A DNA stretch of 64,000 nucleotides from JBCCQH01 sp039024435 (lineage in GTDB: Bacteria; Bacteroidota; Bacteroidia; J057; JADKCL01). Within the stretch, counting starts at the first letter, position 1. Every line of letters begins with the position of its first letter. The notes beneath the pieces are model-generated. The model made no database searches. It had not been told where the DNA came from and was given only the letters and a program-made list of their open reading frames with translations. The position numbers were made by a program, and so were the translations under genes. Of this stretch, positions 8,756 through 17,010 are shown piece after piece. The stretch is taken from contig JBCCQH010000016.1 of the NCBI GenBank assembly GCA_039024435.1, forward strand, positions 19,775 through 83,774, written 5' to 3'.

Positions 8756-9418
8756 ATGGAAAAAGGGACCAAACCGCGCATCATCGCCACCGCGATCCGC
8801 TGCTTCAATCAGCGCGGCTACGCCAATGTTTCCCTCCAGGACCTCGCCCGCGAACTGCAGATCTCGCGCGGCAATCTCGCCTACCATTTTGCCACCAAAG
8901 ACATCCTGTTGTCCACGATATTCGGCCAGCTCACCGCCAAACTGGAACAAGAGCGCCGGCGCTCCCGCAACTTACCTTCCTTCACCAATCTCCGGCAGGA
9001 ACTCGAGCGCTACCGGGCCTATCAGGAGCAGTACGCCTTCATCTTTACCGATTCCCAGGTCATGTCCATTCCCCAGATTCGGACGACCCTGCGGGAGATG
9101 TCCAATGCCACCATCACCGACAACCGCGGTGCCATCGCCTTTGCCATCCAAGTCGGCAACATGCGGCCCGAGCCCTTTCCCGGCGTCTACCACCAACTCG
9201 CCTTCGTGACCTGGATGCTCATGTTCTTTTGGTTGCCCCAGCGGATGCTGCGGGGCGAAGTCTCCGGTGAGGACGCCGAAAAAACCGTGTGGAGCATGAT
9301 CGTCCCCCACTTTACCGAAAAGGGCATCAACGTTTTCAAGAAGTACTACGGCGCCGCTTTCATCGAAGAACTCGGCCCGCCCTTCGAATTCAGCCCGGAA
9401 GATGTCATGCTCTTTTGA
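8756..9418 (+). CDS. TetR/AcrR-family regulator of the catabolic cluster
   Basis: A 220-aa regulator with a typical N-terminal helix-turn-helix (SLQDLARELQISRGNLAYHF, about residues 25-45) followed by a helical ligand domain. The ATG at 8756 was chosen because the family motif begins a few residues later (MEKGTKPRIIATAIRCFNQRG); the frame stays open further upstream, but that extension would run through the palindrome. It is the first gene of the carboxylase cluster, 18 bases before the beta subunit. It probably senses an acyl-CoA or related pathway intermediate and binds the 28-bp inverted repeat in front of it. Confidence 0.85.
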   Translation: MEKGTKPRIIATAIRCFNQRGYANVSLQDLARELQISRGNLAYHFATKDILLSTIFGQLTAKLEQERRRSRNLPSFTNLRQELERYRAYQEQYAFIFTDSQVMSIPQIRTTLREMSNATITDNRGAIAFAIQVGNMRPEPFPGVYHQLAFVTWMLMFFWLPQRMLRGEVSGEDAEKTVWSMIVPHFTEKGINVFKKYYGAAFIEELGPPFEFSPEDVMLF

Positions 9419-9436
9419 CCCGAAAATCCAGCCCCG

Positions 9437-11035
9437 ATGCAAGTGCTCCCCAGTCAATTTCGCCCCCACGGTCCTCAAGCCGCCGCCAACCGCGCCGGGA
9501 TGCAAGCCCTGCTTGACCGCTTGGCCCAGGAGATGGAACAAAGCCGCTTCCAAGGCAAGCCTCGCTCCCTGGAAAAAGCCCGGCAGCGGGGCAAAATGAC
9601 CGCCCGCGAACGGCTGGAACTGCTGCTCGACCGCGACAGCCCCTTCCTCGAACTGCTGCCCCTGGCCGGCCTGGGCGGCCAAGGATTCGGACCCGGCGGG
9701 ACCACCGTCGGCGGCATCGGCTTGGTGAGCGGCCGGCTCGTGCTGGCCATTTCCAATGTCGGGACGCACAAAGGCGGAGCCGTCGACCACGCCACCCTGC
9801 AAAAGTCGCTCCGCCTCAGCGAGATCGCCCGCAACTGCGGCCTGCCGACCGTGAACCTCGTCGAAAGCGCCGGCGCCAACCTGCCCGAGCAGGCCAAAAT
9901 CTTTAACCGGGGCGGTGCCTCCTTCAAGGAAATCACCCAGCGCTCCAAACTCGGCATTCCCACGATTTCCGTCGTCTTCGGCAATGCCACCGCCGGCGGC
10001 GCTTACGTGCCCGGCATGAGCGACTACGCCATCTTCGTCAAGGAAAAAGCCAAAGTCTTCCTCGCCGGTCCCCCGCTGGTAAAGATGGCGACCGGCGAAG
10101 TCGTCGATGACGAATCCCTGGGCGGAGCTGAGATGCACAGCCGCATTTCCGGCGTGTCCGACTACCTCGCGGAAGACGAACGCGACGCCTTACGCATTGC
10201 CCGGGAAATCATCGCCCTCCTGAAGCCACCCCAGCCCCATTCCGTGCCGAGTGGGCCCATCGATCCGCCCGTCCACGATCCCGAGGAACTGCTCGACCTG
10301 GTTTCCGCCGACATCAAGCAACCCTTCGACGCACGCGAAGTGATCGCCCGCCTCACCGATGGATCGCGCTTCCACGAGTTCAAACCCGCCTACGGGGCCA
10401 CCCTCATCACCGGCTGGGCCTACCTCCACGGCTACAAAGTCGGCCTCCTCGCCAACAACGGCGTGCTCTACTCCGATTCCGCCAACAAAGGCGCCCACTT
10501 CATCCAGCTCTGCAACCGCAACGACATCCCGCTGATCTTCCTGCAGAACATCACTGGCTTCATGGTGGGCAAAGAATACGAACAAGGCGGCATCATCAAG
10601 CACGGCGCCAAGTTCATCAATGCCGTCTCGAACAGCGCCGTACCCTCGATCACAATCATGCTGGGCGCCTCCTACGGCGCGGGCAACTACGCCATGAATG
10701 GCCGCGCCTACGACCCCGATTTCCTCTTTTCCTGGCCCAACTCCCGCATCGCCGTGATGGGCCCCGAACAACTCGCCGGCGTCATGGAGATCATCCAGCG
10801 CCAGGCCGCGAAAAAAGCCGGCCTGCCCTACGACGAAGAACAGGCCGCCCAACTGCGCGCCTACATGATCAAAGAAAACGAAAAGGTCTCCGACGCTTGG
10901 TATTCCACCGGGCAGATTTGGGACGACGGGGTCATCGATCCGCGCGACACCCGGCACGTCCTGGGCATTTGCCTGGCCGCCATCCACCAGCAACCGATCC
11001 GGGGAACCCGCAAATTTGGGGTATTCAGAATGTAA
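9437..11035 (+). CDS. Acyl-CoA carboxylase, carboxyltransferase (beta) subunit
   Basis: The 532-aa protein is a carboxyltransferase of the methylcrotonyl/geranyl-CoA carboxylase type. It has the N-terminal KMTARERLELLLD signature, the oxyanion-hole region GNATAGGAYVPGMSDYAIFVK, the FLAGPPLVKMATGE motif and, in the second half, GASYGAGNYAMNGRAY. It transfers CO2 from carboxybiotin to an acyl-CoA, which for this family is usually a 3-methyl-2-enoyl-CoA. The alpha subunit starts 3 bases after its stop, so the two should form one complex. Context (hydratase, acyl-CoA dehydrogenases) favours a branched-chain or terpenoid substrate over acetyl-CoA or propionyl-CoA, but sequence alone does not settle it. 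Confidence 0.9.
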   Translation: MQVLPSQFRPHGPQAAANRAGMQALLDRLAQEMEQSRFQGKPRSLEKARQRGKMTARERLELLLDRDSPFLELLPLAGLGGQGFGPGGTTVGGIGLVSGRLVLAISNVGTHKGGAVDHATLQKSLRLSEIARNCGLPTVNLVESAGANLPEQAKIFNRGGASFKEITQRSKLGIPTISVVFGNATAGGAYVPGMSDYAIFVKEKAKVFLAGPPLVKMATGEVVDDESLGGAEMHSRISGVSDYLAEDERDALRIAREIIALLKPPQPHSVPSGPIDPPVHDPEELLDLVSADIKQPFDAREVIARLTDGSRFHEFKPAYGATLITGWAYLHGYKVGLLANNGVLYSDSANKGAHFIQLCNRNDIPLIFLQNITGFMVGKEYEQGGIIKHGAKFINAVSNSAVPSITIMLGASYGAGNYAMNGRAYDPDFLFSWPNSRIAVMGPEQLAGVMEIIQRQAAKKAGLPYDEEQAAQLRAYMIKENEKVSDAWYSTGQIWDDGVIDPRDTRHVLGICLAAIHQQPIRGTRKFGVFRM

Positions 11036-11038
11036 ACC

Positions 11039-13021
11039 ATGCGCACCATCGATTCCATACTGATTGCCAATCGCGGCGAAATCGCCCTCCGGATCATCCG
11101 CACCTGCCGCCGGCTGGGCATCCGCACCGTCGCGGTCTACTCCGATGCCGATGCCCCCGCGCCCTTTGTCGCGGCCGCCGACGAAGCCGTCCACCTGCCG
11201 GGCAATGCCCCGGGCGCAACCTACCTCGATCAGGACCGCATCCTCGCCGCCGCCCAATTGACCGGCGCGGACGCGATCCATCCCGGATACGGCTTTCTGG
11301 CGGAAAATGCCGAGTTTGCCCGCCGGTGTGCCGCGGCCGGGATCACCTTCATCGGACCGCATCCCGCGGCAATTGCCCGAATGGGCTCCAAATCGGAGGC
11401 CAAATCGATCATGCAGGCCCACGGCGTCCCGGTTGTGCCCGGCTACCCGGGCGCGGACCAATCGCTCGCGAGCCTCCGCGCCGAAGCGGAAAAAATCGGT
11501 TATCCGGTGCTGCTCAAGGCCGTGGCCGGGGGCGGAGGCAAAGGCATGCGCATCGTGGAGCAGCCCGCCGATCTGGAAGCCGCAATTCGCGCCGCTAAAA
11601 GCGAAGCCCAAAGCGCATTTGGCGACGGGCAAATGATTCTGGAAAAGTACTTCCCCTCGGTTCGCCACATCGAATTTCAGATTTTTGGCGATCAACACGG
11701 ACAGGCCATCCACCTCCGGGAGCGGGAATGCACGATTCAGCGCCGCTATCAAAAAATTCTGGAGGAATCACCTTCCCCGGCCTTGACCCCAGAGTTGCGC
11801 GCCGAAATGGGGGCCGCCGCCGTGCGCGCCGCCCAGGCCCTACAGTACGACAATGCGGGCACCGTCGAGTTCATCCTGGACGAGCGCGGCCAGTACTATT
11901 TCCTCGAAGTGAACACCCGCTTGCAGGTCGAGCACCCGGTCACCGAGTTGATTACCGGGCTGGATCTAGTCGAATGGCAGATCCGCATCGCTCAGGGCGA
12001 ACCTTTGCCCCTCACCCAGGCCGAGGTCCCGGCCCGAGGCTACGCCGTCGAATGCCGCCTCTACGCCGAGGATCCCACGAATAATTTTCTCCCCGCCACC
12101 GGAACCTTATTGCGCTGGTCACTCCCCAAGGTCGACGGCTTGCGGGTTGATTCCGGGGTCACCCGCGGCTCCGAAATATCGGTGTGGTACGACCCGATGC
12201 TGGCCAAGCTGATCGTACACGGACCGGATCGGACGCGGGCCCTGGCCCGAATGCGCTACGTGCTGACCAAGTTGTTCGCTCCCGGCCTGGTGACGAATCA
12301 GGCTTTTCTCCTGGCTTTGGTGTCCCACGAAAAAGTGCGCGTGGGCGATTACGATACCCATTTTTTGCGGAACCACCCGATTCTGCCGCCGGTGGAGGAA
12401 AGCCAGCGACACCGGGCGGGACTCGCGGTGGTCCTGGCCGGCTGGTGGGAGCGGAAGCAGCACCGGACGGTGCTGCACAGTATCCCGGGCGGCTGGCGCA
12501 ACAGCTTTTTTCGGCCCCAGCGCGTGGATCTGGAAATCGATGGGGAACCGCTCCGCATCGATTACCGCGCCTTTCCCGACTACTTGGAGATCACGATCAA
12601 CGGGGCAAGCTTCCGGGTGGAAGGGGTCGCCCGGGAGGGGGACCACCTGCAGTTTGTCCGGGAAGGCCGGCGCATCACCGTGGCCCTGGCCCAGGGCGGG
12701 GACGGAACCTGGTGGACCAATCAGGATGGCTACCTGGCGCGGGTCGTGGAGCAACCGCGGTTCCCCGTGTTGAATCAGCGTGCCCGGTCGGGTGGCTACC
12801 GGGCGCCGATGCCCTCGCAGGTATTGCGTGTGCTCGTGGAAGCGGGAGCGGAGGTGGAGGCGGGGCAGCCGCTTGTGGTTCTTTCCTCGATGAAAATGGA
12901 AAATACCATCGTAGCCGCGGCGGCGGGAACCGTGGCGACCGTCTTGGTGGAAGCAGGTACCCAGATCGCGGCGGATACTGAATTGCTCACCTTTGCCGAA
13001 GCGGAGGGGGTGGGCCAATGA
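11039..13021 (+). CDS. Acyl-CoA carboxylase, biotin carboxylase/biotin carrier (alpha) subunit
   Basis: The 660-aa protein contains, in order, a biotin carboxylase domain (residues ~1-450, with IANRGEIALRIIRTCRRLG at the start, the Gly-rich ATP loop KAVAGGGGKGMRIV and the active-site EVNTRLQVEHPVTE), a linking beta domain, and a C-terminal biotinyl domain. The biotin-accepting lysine is K619 in SSMKMEN. It carboxylates its own biotin using ATP and bicarbonate and passes it to the beta subunit encoded just upstream. Its stop overlaps the next start by four bases (ATGA), which suggests translational coupling. Confidence 0.93.
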   Translation: MRTIDSILIANRGEIALRIIRTCRRLGIRTVAVYSDADAPAPFVAAADEAVHLPGNAPGATYLDQDRILAAAQLTGADAIHPGYGFLAENAEFARRCAAAGITFIGPHPAAIARMGSKSEAKSIMQAHGVPVVPGYPGADQSLASLRAEAEKIGYPVLLKAVAGGGGKGMRIVEQPADLEAAIRAAKSEAQSAFGDGQMILEKYFPSVRHIEFQIFGDQHGQAIHLRERECTIQRRYQKILEESPSPALTPELRAEMGAAAVRAAQALQYDNAGTVEFILDERGQYYFLEVNTRLQVEHPVTELITGLDLVEWQIRIAQGEPLPLTQAEVPARGYAVECRLYAEDPTNNFLPATGTLLRWSLPKVDGLRVDSGVTRGSEISVWYDPMLAKLIVHGPDRTRALARMRYVLTKLFAPGLVTNQAFLLALVSHEKVRVGDYDTHFLRNHPILPPVEESQRHRAGLAVVLAGWWERKQHRTVLHSIPGGWRNSFFRPQRVDLEIDGEPLRIDYRAFPDYLEITINGASFRVEGVAREGDHLQFVREGRRITVALAQGGDGTWWTNQDGYLARVVEQPRFPVLNQRARSGGYRAPMPSQVLRVLVEAGAEVEAGQPLVVLSSMKMENTIVAAAAGTVATVLVEAGTQIAADTELLTFAEAEGVGQ

Positions 13022-14334
13022 AACACGTAGCGGTCATCGGGGCGGGAATGGCGGGGGCAGGCGCAGCTTGGCGGTTGCACCGGGCCGGTCACCGGGTGAC
13101 CGTGTACGAAAAAGAAGCATTTGCCGGAGGCCGCACCCACACTCACCGGGGCGACGGTTTCCACGTGAATACCGGGGCGGGCTTCTTCACGAATTTTTAC
13201 CCGCGCCTCCGCCGCCTCATCCGGGAGCTCGATCTGGAGTCGGAAGTGATCGAAAACCCAAAAGTGGTCACCCTGGCCACGCCGGACCGGAGGTACGACT
13301 ACCACCTGGATTCGGTGCGCTCCTTTTGGGGGATTCCCTGGTTGCGGCTTAGTGACAAAGCGCGGATGTTGCGCCACACGGCGGGTTTGACCCTCAAAAA
13401 GAGAAGCCTGGACCTCGCGGATGTGCGGACCCTGGCGGCGCGGGACACCCAGAGCATCCGGGAAAATGCGCTCCGCAAGGTCGGGGCGCGCAATTATGCT
13501 TACCTGATCCGCACGGCGGTGGAACCGTACTGGTACTTCAGTTGTGCGGAGGCTTCCGTGGCCTTGGCGGATGCTTTGCAGGCCCACGCGGTGGGCGCGC
13601 GGTTTTTTTCCTTGCACTCGGGCATGGATCGGGTGGTTGGGCGTATGCTGCGCGACCTGCCGATCCACTACGCGACGGCGGTGGCCTCGGTCACCCACTC
13701 GGACGACAAGTCGGTGCGGGTGCAGCCGGTGCACGGGGAAGCCCAGGACTACGCGGCGGTGGTGGTCGCAACGCCGGCCGCGGCCGCCCGGAATCTGCTG
13801 CGCGCGGGAAACCAACTGCCCGGTCGGGCGCAGACCTTTCTCGCTTCGCAGCGCTACGCCGCCAATATCAACGCCTACTTTTATCTACCCGAGCGGTTGC
13901 TGGCGGACCTGGCGCCCCAGACTTCGCCTTGCGGCGGCTACGACGACGAGCTGGCCGCGATTGCGACCCACGGTTCGCGGATCGATCCGCAGCGCCACCC
14001 GGCAAAGGGGATCCTGGGCGTTTGGCTCACCGATGCGGCGTCCCGGAGCCGCCTGGCGATGGCGGAGGCGGACCTGGCGGAATTCTTGTGGCGCCGGGTG
14101 CGGAAGTACTACCCAGAATTCCCGCCGGAGCGCCCGGAACTGGCGCATCTGACCCGGCGGGCGGAGGCGATTCCCCTCCACGCGCCCGGACGGTTTCGGG
14201 ATGCGGCCCGGATTTGGGAGGAACAGCGTGGACCAGTGGTACTGGCGGGGGATTATCTGGGTACCGCGACCATGGAGGGCGCATTGCAAACGGGATATCG
14301 TGCGGCCGATATTTTATTGGAACAATGGAAATGA
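13018..14334 (+). CDS. FAD-dependent oxidoreductase, amine oxidase/phytoene desaturase-like
   Basis: The 438-aa protein starts with a dinucleotide-binding motif (VIGAGMAGAGAAWRL, residues 5-19) followed by YEKEAFAGGRTHT, the typical amine oxidase/CrtI/protoporphyrinogen oxidase arrangement. It ends with a second FAD segment (GPVVLAGDYLGTATMEGALQTG). The gene is locked into the operon by four-base ATGA overlaps at both ends, so it is expected to act in the same pathway. The substrate cannot be read from sequence; desaturation or oxidation of an isoprenoid-type compound is a context-based guess. Atu and Liu clusters do not normally include such an enzyme. Confidence 0.82.
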   Translation: MKHVAVIGAGMAGAGAAWRLHRAGHRVTVYEKEAFAGGRTHTHRGDGFHVNTGAGFFTNFYPRLRRLIRELDLESEVIENPKVVTLATPDRRYDYHLDSVRSFWGIPWLRLSDKARMLRHTAGLTLKKRSLDLADVRTLAARDTQSIRENALRKVGARNYAYLIRTAVEPYWYFSCAEASVALADALQAHAVGARFFSLHSGMDRVVGRMLRDLPIHYATAVASVTHSDDKSVRVQPVHGEAQDYAAVVVATPAAAARNLLRAGNQLPGRAQTFLASQRYAANINAYFYLPERLLADLAPQTSPCGGYDDELAAIATHGSRIDPQRHPAKGILGVWLTDAASRSRLAMAEADLAEFLWRRVRKYYPEFPPERPELAHLTRRAEAIPLHAPGRFRDAARIWEEQRGPVVLAGDYLGTATMEGALQTGYRAADILLEQWK

Positions 14335-15167
14335 ATTACAACTATACCGCCGAGCAGGTCGCCCAAATTGGGGAGACGACCTTTGTCCATCTGCAGGTGC
14401 GGGAGGCGGAGCACGTCCTGCACCTGCGCCTGGACCGGGCGGAAAAGAAAAACGCGCTGAATCCGACTTTGCTGAAGGAACTGGCGTTTGCGCTGAACTA
14501 CGCCCACTACACGGATGCGGTTCGCTTGGTGGTCATCGGTGCCGAAGGCAATGTCTTTTGTGCGGGGGCCGATCTCAAAGCGTTTTTGGGCGGCGGGACC
14601 GCGGAAAGTACGGTTCCCGAGCCGGCGGGCGAGGTGTTGCCGGGCGAATTGTTCCGGACTCTGCACAAGCCTTCCCTCGTCCGGGTGGAGGGCGACGTGT
14701 ACGCAGGGGGGTTTTTGTTTCTGGCCAATGCCACCTACGTGATCGCCCGGGAGGGCATTCGGCTGGCGTTGCCGGAGACCCGTCGGGGGCTGTTTCCGTT
14801 TCAGGTCATGGCCAGTCTGATGGAAGTGATGCCGCCGCGCCGGGTGCTGGACTGGTGCATTCGGGGAAACGACTTGGCGCTGGCGGATGCGCTGGCCTAC
14901 GGGCTGGTGACGCAGGTGGTGAGCGCTGCGGAGATGGACGGGGCCGTGGAAACATTGGTCCGGGAAATAACCGCCAACTCGCCGGTGGCGATCCGTTTGG
15001 GCCTGGAAGCCTGGGACGAGCTGCGGCGTCTTCCTGCGGCCGAGCACCACACCTACCTGCGGAGCATGCTCTTCCGGGCCTTCCAATCGCCCGACGCCCG
15101 CGAAGGCATCGCCGCCTTCAAAGAAAAACGAAAACCCAAATGGCCGGAGGAAATTTCTGATGGCTGA
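14331..15167 (+). CDS. Enoyl-CoA hydratase/isomerase family protein
   Basis: The 278-aa protein is a crotonase-fold enzyme: LHLRLDRAEKKNALNPTLL at the N-terminus, the first oxyanion segment FCAGADLKAFLGG, and the second around VEGDVYAGGFLFLANATYV. In a carboxylase pathway it would hydrate a 3-methylglutaconyl-CoA-like product (the AtuE/LiuC role). The start at 14331 overlaps the FAD gene stop as ATGA; another ATG lies two codons upstream at 14325. The frame is open well upstream inside the FAD gene, but that part is out-of-frame shadow. It is followed by a 113-base non-coding gap. Confidence 0.85.
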   Translation: MNYNYTAEQVAQIGETTFVHLQVREAEHVLHLRLDRAEKKNALNPTLLKELAFALNYAHYTDAVRLVVIGAEGNVFCAGADLKAFLGGGTAESTVPEPAGEVLPGELFRTLHKPSLVRVEGDVYAGGFLFLANATYVIAREGIRLALPETRRGLFPFQVMASLMEVMPPRRVLDWCIRGNDLALADALAYGLVTQVVSAAEMDGAVETLVREITANSPVAIRLGLEAWDELRRLPAAEHHTYLRSMLFRAFQSPDAREGIAAFKEKRKPKWPEEISDG

Positions 15168-15280
15168 TTTCTGATCGGATGGCTTCGGCCCCAAAGCTAT
15201 TTCAGGGAGGTGAAGCCATTAGAAGAAGTCTAACCTTGGAAGTCAAGCATCGGAAAGCAGGCAATTAGAAATTGATTCAG

Positions 15281-16129
15281 ATGGAAAAGAAGACAATCAT
15301 TACGGCGGCGTTGACCGGGGTACTGGCAAATCGGAGCCAGTGTCCTCATATCCCGTATACGCCGGAAGAAATCGCGGAGGAAGGACGCCGGGCGGTGGAA
15401 GCAGGGGCGAGCATCTTGCACATTCACGCCCGGCAGGACGATGGCCGTCCCGCCTACGACGTGGAAACGTACCGCCGCATCGATGCCGCGGTGAAGGAGC
15501 GGTGCCCCGGAGTCATCATCAACTATTCCACCGGAGCGATTGGGATCAGCAATGCGGAGCGGATTCACCACGTGGATGCTTTGCGGCCCGACATGGCGGC
15601 CCTCAACATGGGGAGCATGAACTACGCGATCTATTCGAAGCAGGCCAAGCAATTTTACCACGACTTTGTGTTCCAAAATCCTTTTGGCGACATTCAGTTT
15701 TTCCTCGAACGGATGAAAGCCGCGGGCAGCCGTCCGGAAATGGAAGTATTTGACACGGGCCACATCAACAATGCGATGCCTTTCATCGACATGGGGTTGC
15801 TGCCCAAGCCGTACACCTTCAGTTTTGTGATGGGCGTGCTGGGGGGCATTCCGGCGACGACGGAAAACCTGTTGCACCAGGCAAAGTCGGTGCCGGCCGG
15901 GGCGCATTGGCAGGTGATCGGAATCGGGCGCAAGCAGTGGGCCCTGGCCGCGGTCGCCATCACCATCAACGGGCACATCCGGGTAGGGCTGGAGGACAAT
16001 TTTTACCTCCCGGAAGGCCCGATGGCCAAGTCCAACGGCGAGTTGGTGGCGGCTGCCGCCCGCTTGGTCCGGATGCTCGGCCGCGAACCGGCCACGATCA
16101 AAGAAGCGCGGAAAATAATGCAGTTATGA
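15281..16129 (+). CDS. BKACE-family beta-keto acid cleavage enzyme (DUF849)
   Basis: The 282-aa protein fits the 3-keto-5-aminohexanoate cleavage/BKACE family: KTIITAALTGV at the start, the metal-binding HIHAR (H47, H49), EVFDTGHINN, and late GIGRKQW and GLEDNFYL motifs. BKACE enzymes condense a beta-keto acid with acetyl-CoA to give a new CoA ester plus acetoacetate, using Zn. The ATG at 15281 is preferred over a TTG three codons upstream. In Atu/Liu pathways an HMG-CoA-lyase-like enzyme cleaves the product of the hydratase; none is present here, so this BKACE may fill that carbon-carbon cleavage step. That role is inference. Confidence 0.87.
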   Translation: MEKKTIITAALTGVLANRSQCPHIPYTPEEIAEEGRRAVEAGASILHIHARQDDGRPAYDVETYRRIDAAVKERCPGVIINYSTGAIGISNAERIHHVDALRPDMAALNMGSMNYAIYSKQAKQFYHDFVFQNPFGDIQFFLERMKAAGSRPEMEVFDTGHINNAMPFIDMGLLPKPYTFSFVMGVLGGIPATTENLLHQAKSVPAGAHWQVIGIGRKQWALAAVAITINGHIRVGLEDNFYLPEGPMAKSNGELVAAAARLVRMLGREPATIKEARKIMQL

Positions 16130-16130
16130 A

Positions 16131-16218
16131 ATTTCCAATTCGGCGATTTTCAATTTCCAATTGCTAGCTACGTAAGGGCAGTTCCATTGAAAATTGAGCA
16201 ATTGATAATTCAAAAGAA
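16131..16218. repeat. Short degenerate ATTTCCAATT-type intergenic repeats
   Basis: The gap between the BKACE and SDR genes holds repeated ATTTCCAATT and TTTCAATTTCCAATTG units plus an inverted AAAATTGAGCAATTGATAATT-like partner. The same motif family occurs at 22089-22140, and related ATTTCTGAT repeats occur at 15155-15180. Elsewhere in this cluster genes overlap or nearly touch. Confidence 0.6.
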
Positions 16219-16992
16219 ATGTTTAGAGCAAATTTATTTCAAGGGCAGGTGGTGCTGGTGACCGGTGGGGGGAGCGGAATTGGGTACGCGATTGCCCGGC
16301 GGTTCCTGGAATTGGGCGCGCGGGTGTTCATCGCTTCCCGCAAGGAGGAACGCTTGCAAAATGCGGTCGGGGAGCTGTCCGCCCACGGCGAGTGCGCCTA
16401 TTTTGTCTGTGACATCCGCAACAACGACGCCATCCGGGCCCTGGCCGAGGGCATCCGGCAGCAGGCGGGGCGGTTGGACGTACTGGTGAACAATGCCGGG
16501 GGCCAATTCCCCATCGCGGCGGAGCACCTGACCGAAAACGGCTGGAACACGGTGATCAACAACAACCTCAACGGGACCTGGCACGTGACCCAGACCCTCG
16601 CCAAAGCGTTTTTCATTCCCCAGCAATCCGGCAACATCGTCAACATCATCGCCAATATCTACCGGGGCTTCCCGGGCATGGTCCACACCGGAGCCGCCCG
16701 CGGGGGCGTCGACAACTTCACCAAGACCCTCGCCGTGGAGTGGAGCAAGTACCAGATCCGCCTCAATGCGGTCGCGCCCGGCATCATCAAATCATCGGGC
16801 CTCAAGCAGTATCCGCCGGAGTTGATGGAAGGACTCACAGAAAAAATCCCCCTGCGCCGCCTAGGGGAAGTCGACGAAGTGGCCTGGCTGGTCCTGTTTT
16901 TGGCCAGTCCCATGGCGGGCTTCCTCACCGGGGAAACCATCTACCTGGATGGTGGACAGCGCCTTTGGGGCGATGTATTTACCTTTTTCTAA
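16219..16992 (+). CDS. AtuB/PECR-like short-chain dehydrogenase
   Basis: The 257-aa SDR has the Rossmann motif VTGGGSGIGYAIARRFLELG (about residues 13-32) and NNAGGQFP. Where classical SDRs carry YxxxK, this one reads HTGAARGGVDNFTK: the lysine is present but the tyrosine position is Asp. This segment resembles the trans-2-enoyl-CoA reductase (PECR)/citronellol-pathway dehydrogenase group, in which HTGAARAGV-type sequences are usual. It ends GFLTGETIYLDGGQRLWGD. It probably acts on an acyl-CoA or terpenoid alcohol of the pathway. It lies 18 bases before the acyl-CoA synthetase gene. Confidence 0.87.
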   Translation: MFRANLFQGQVVLVTGGGSGIGYAIARRFLELGARVFIASRKEERLQNAVGELSAHGECAYFVCDIRNNDAIRALAEGIRQQAGRLDVLVNNAGGQFPIAAEHLTENGWNTVINNNLNGTWHVTQTLAKAFFIPQQSGNIVNIIANIYRGFPGMVHTGAARGGVDNFTKTLAVEWSKYQIRLNAVAPGIIKSSGLKQYPPELMEGLTEKIPLRRLGEVDEVAWLVLFLASPMAGFLTGETIYLDGGQRLWGDVFTFF

Positions 16993-17010
16993 ACTGATTC
17001 GATCCGGCCC

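Noticed and set aside
10190..11752. 520-codon minus-strand open frame
   Set aside because: Antisense to both acyl-CoA carboxylase subunits; low-complexity Gly/Val/Asp/His composition and no domain motif.
13542..14330. Upstream extension of the enoyl-CoA hydratase frame
   Set aside because: It overlaps the FAD oxidoreductase in another frame and gives Gly/Arg/Pro-rich translation; the crotonase homology begins after 14331.
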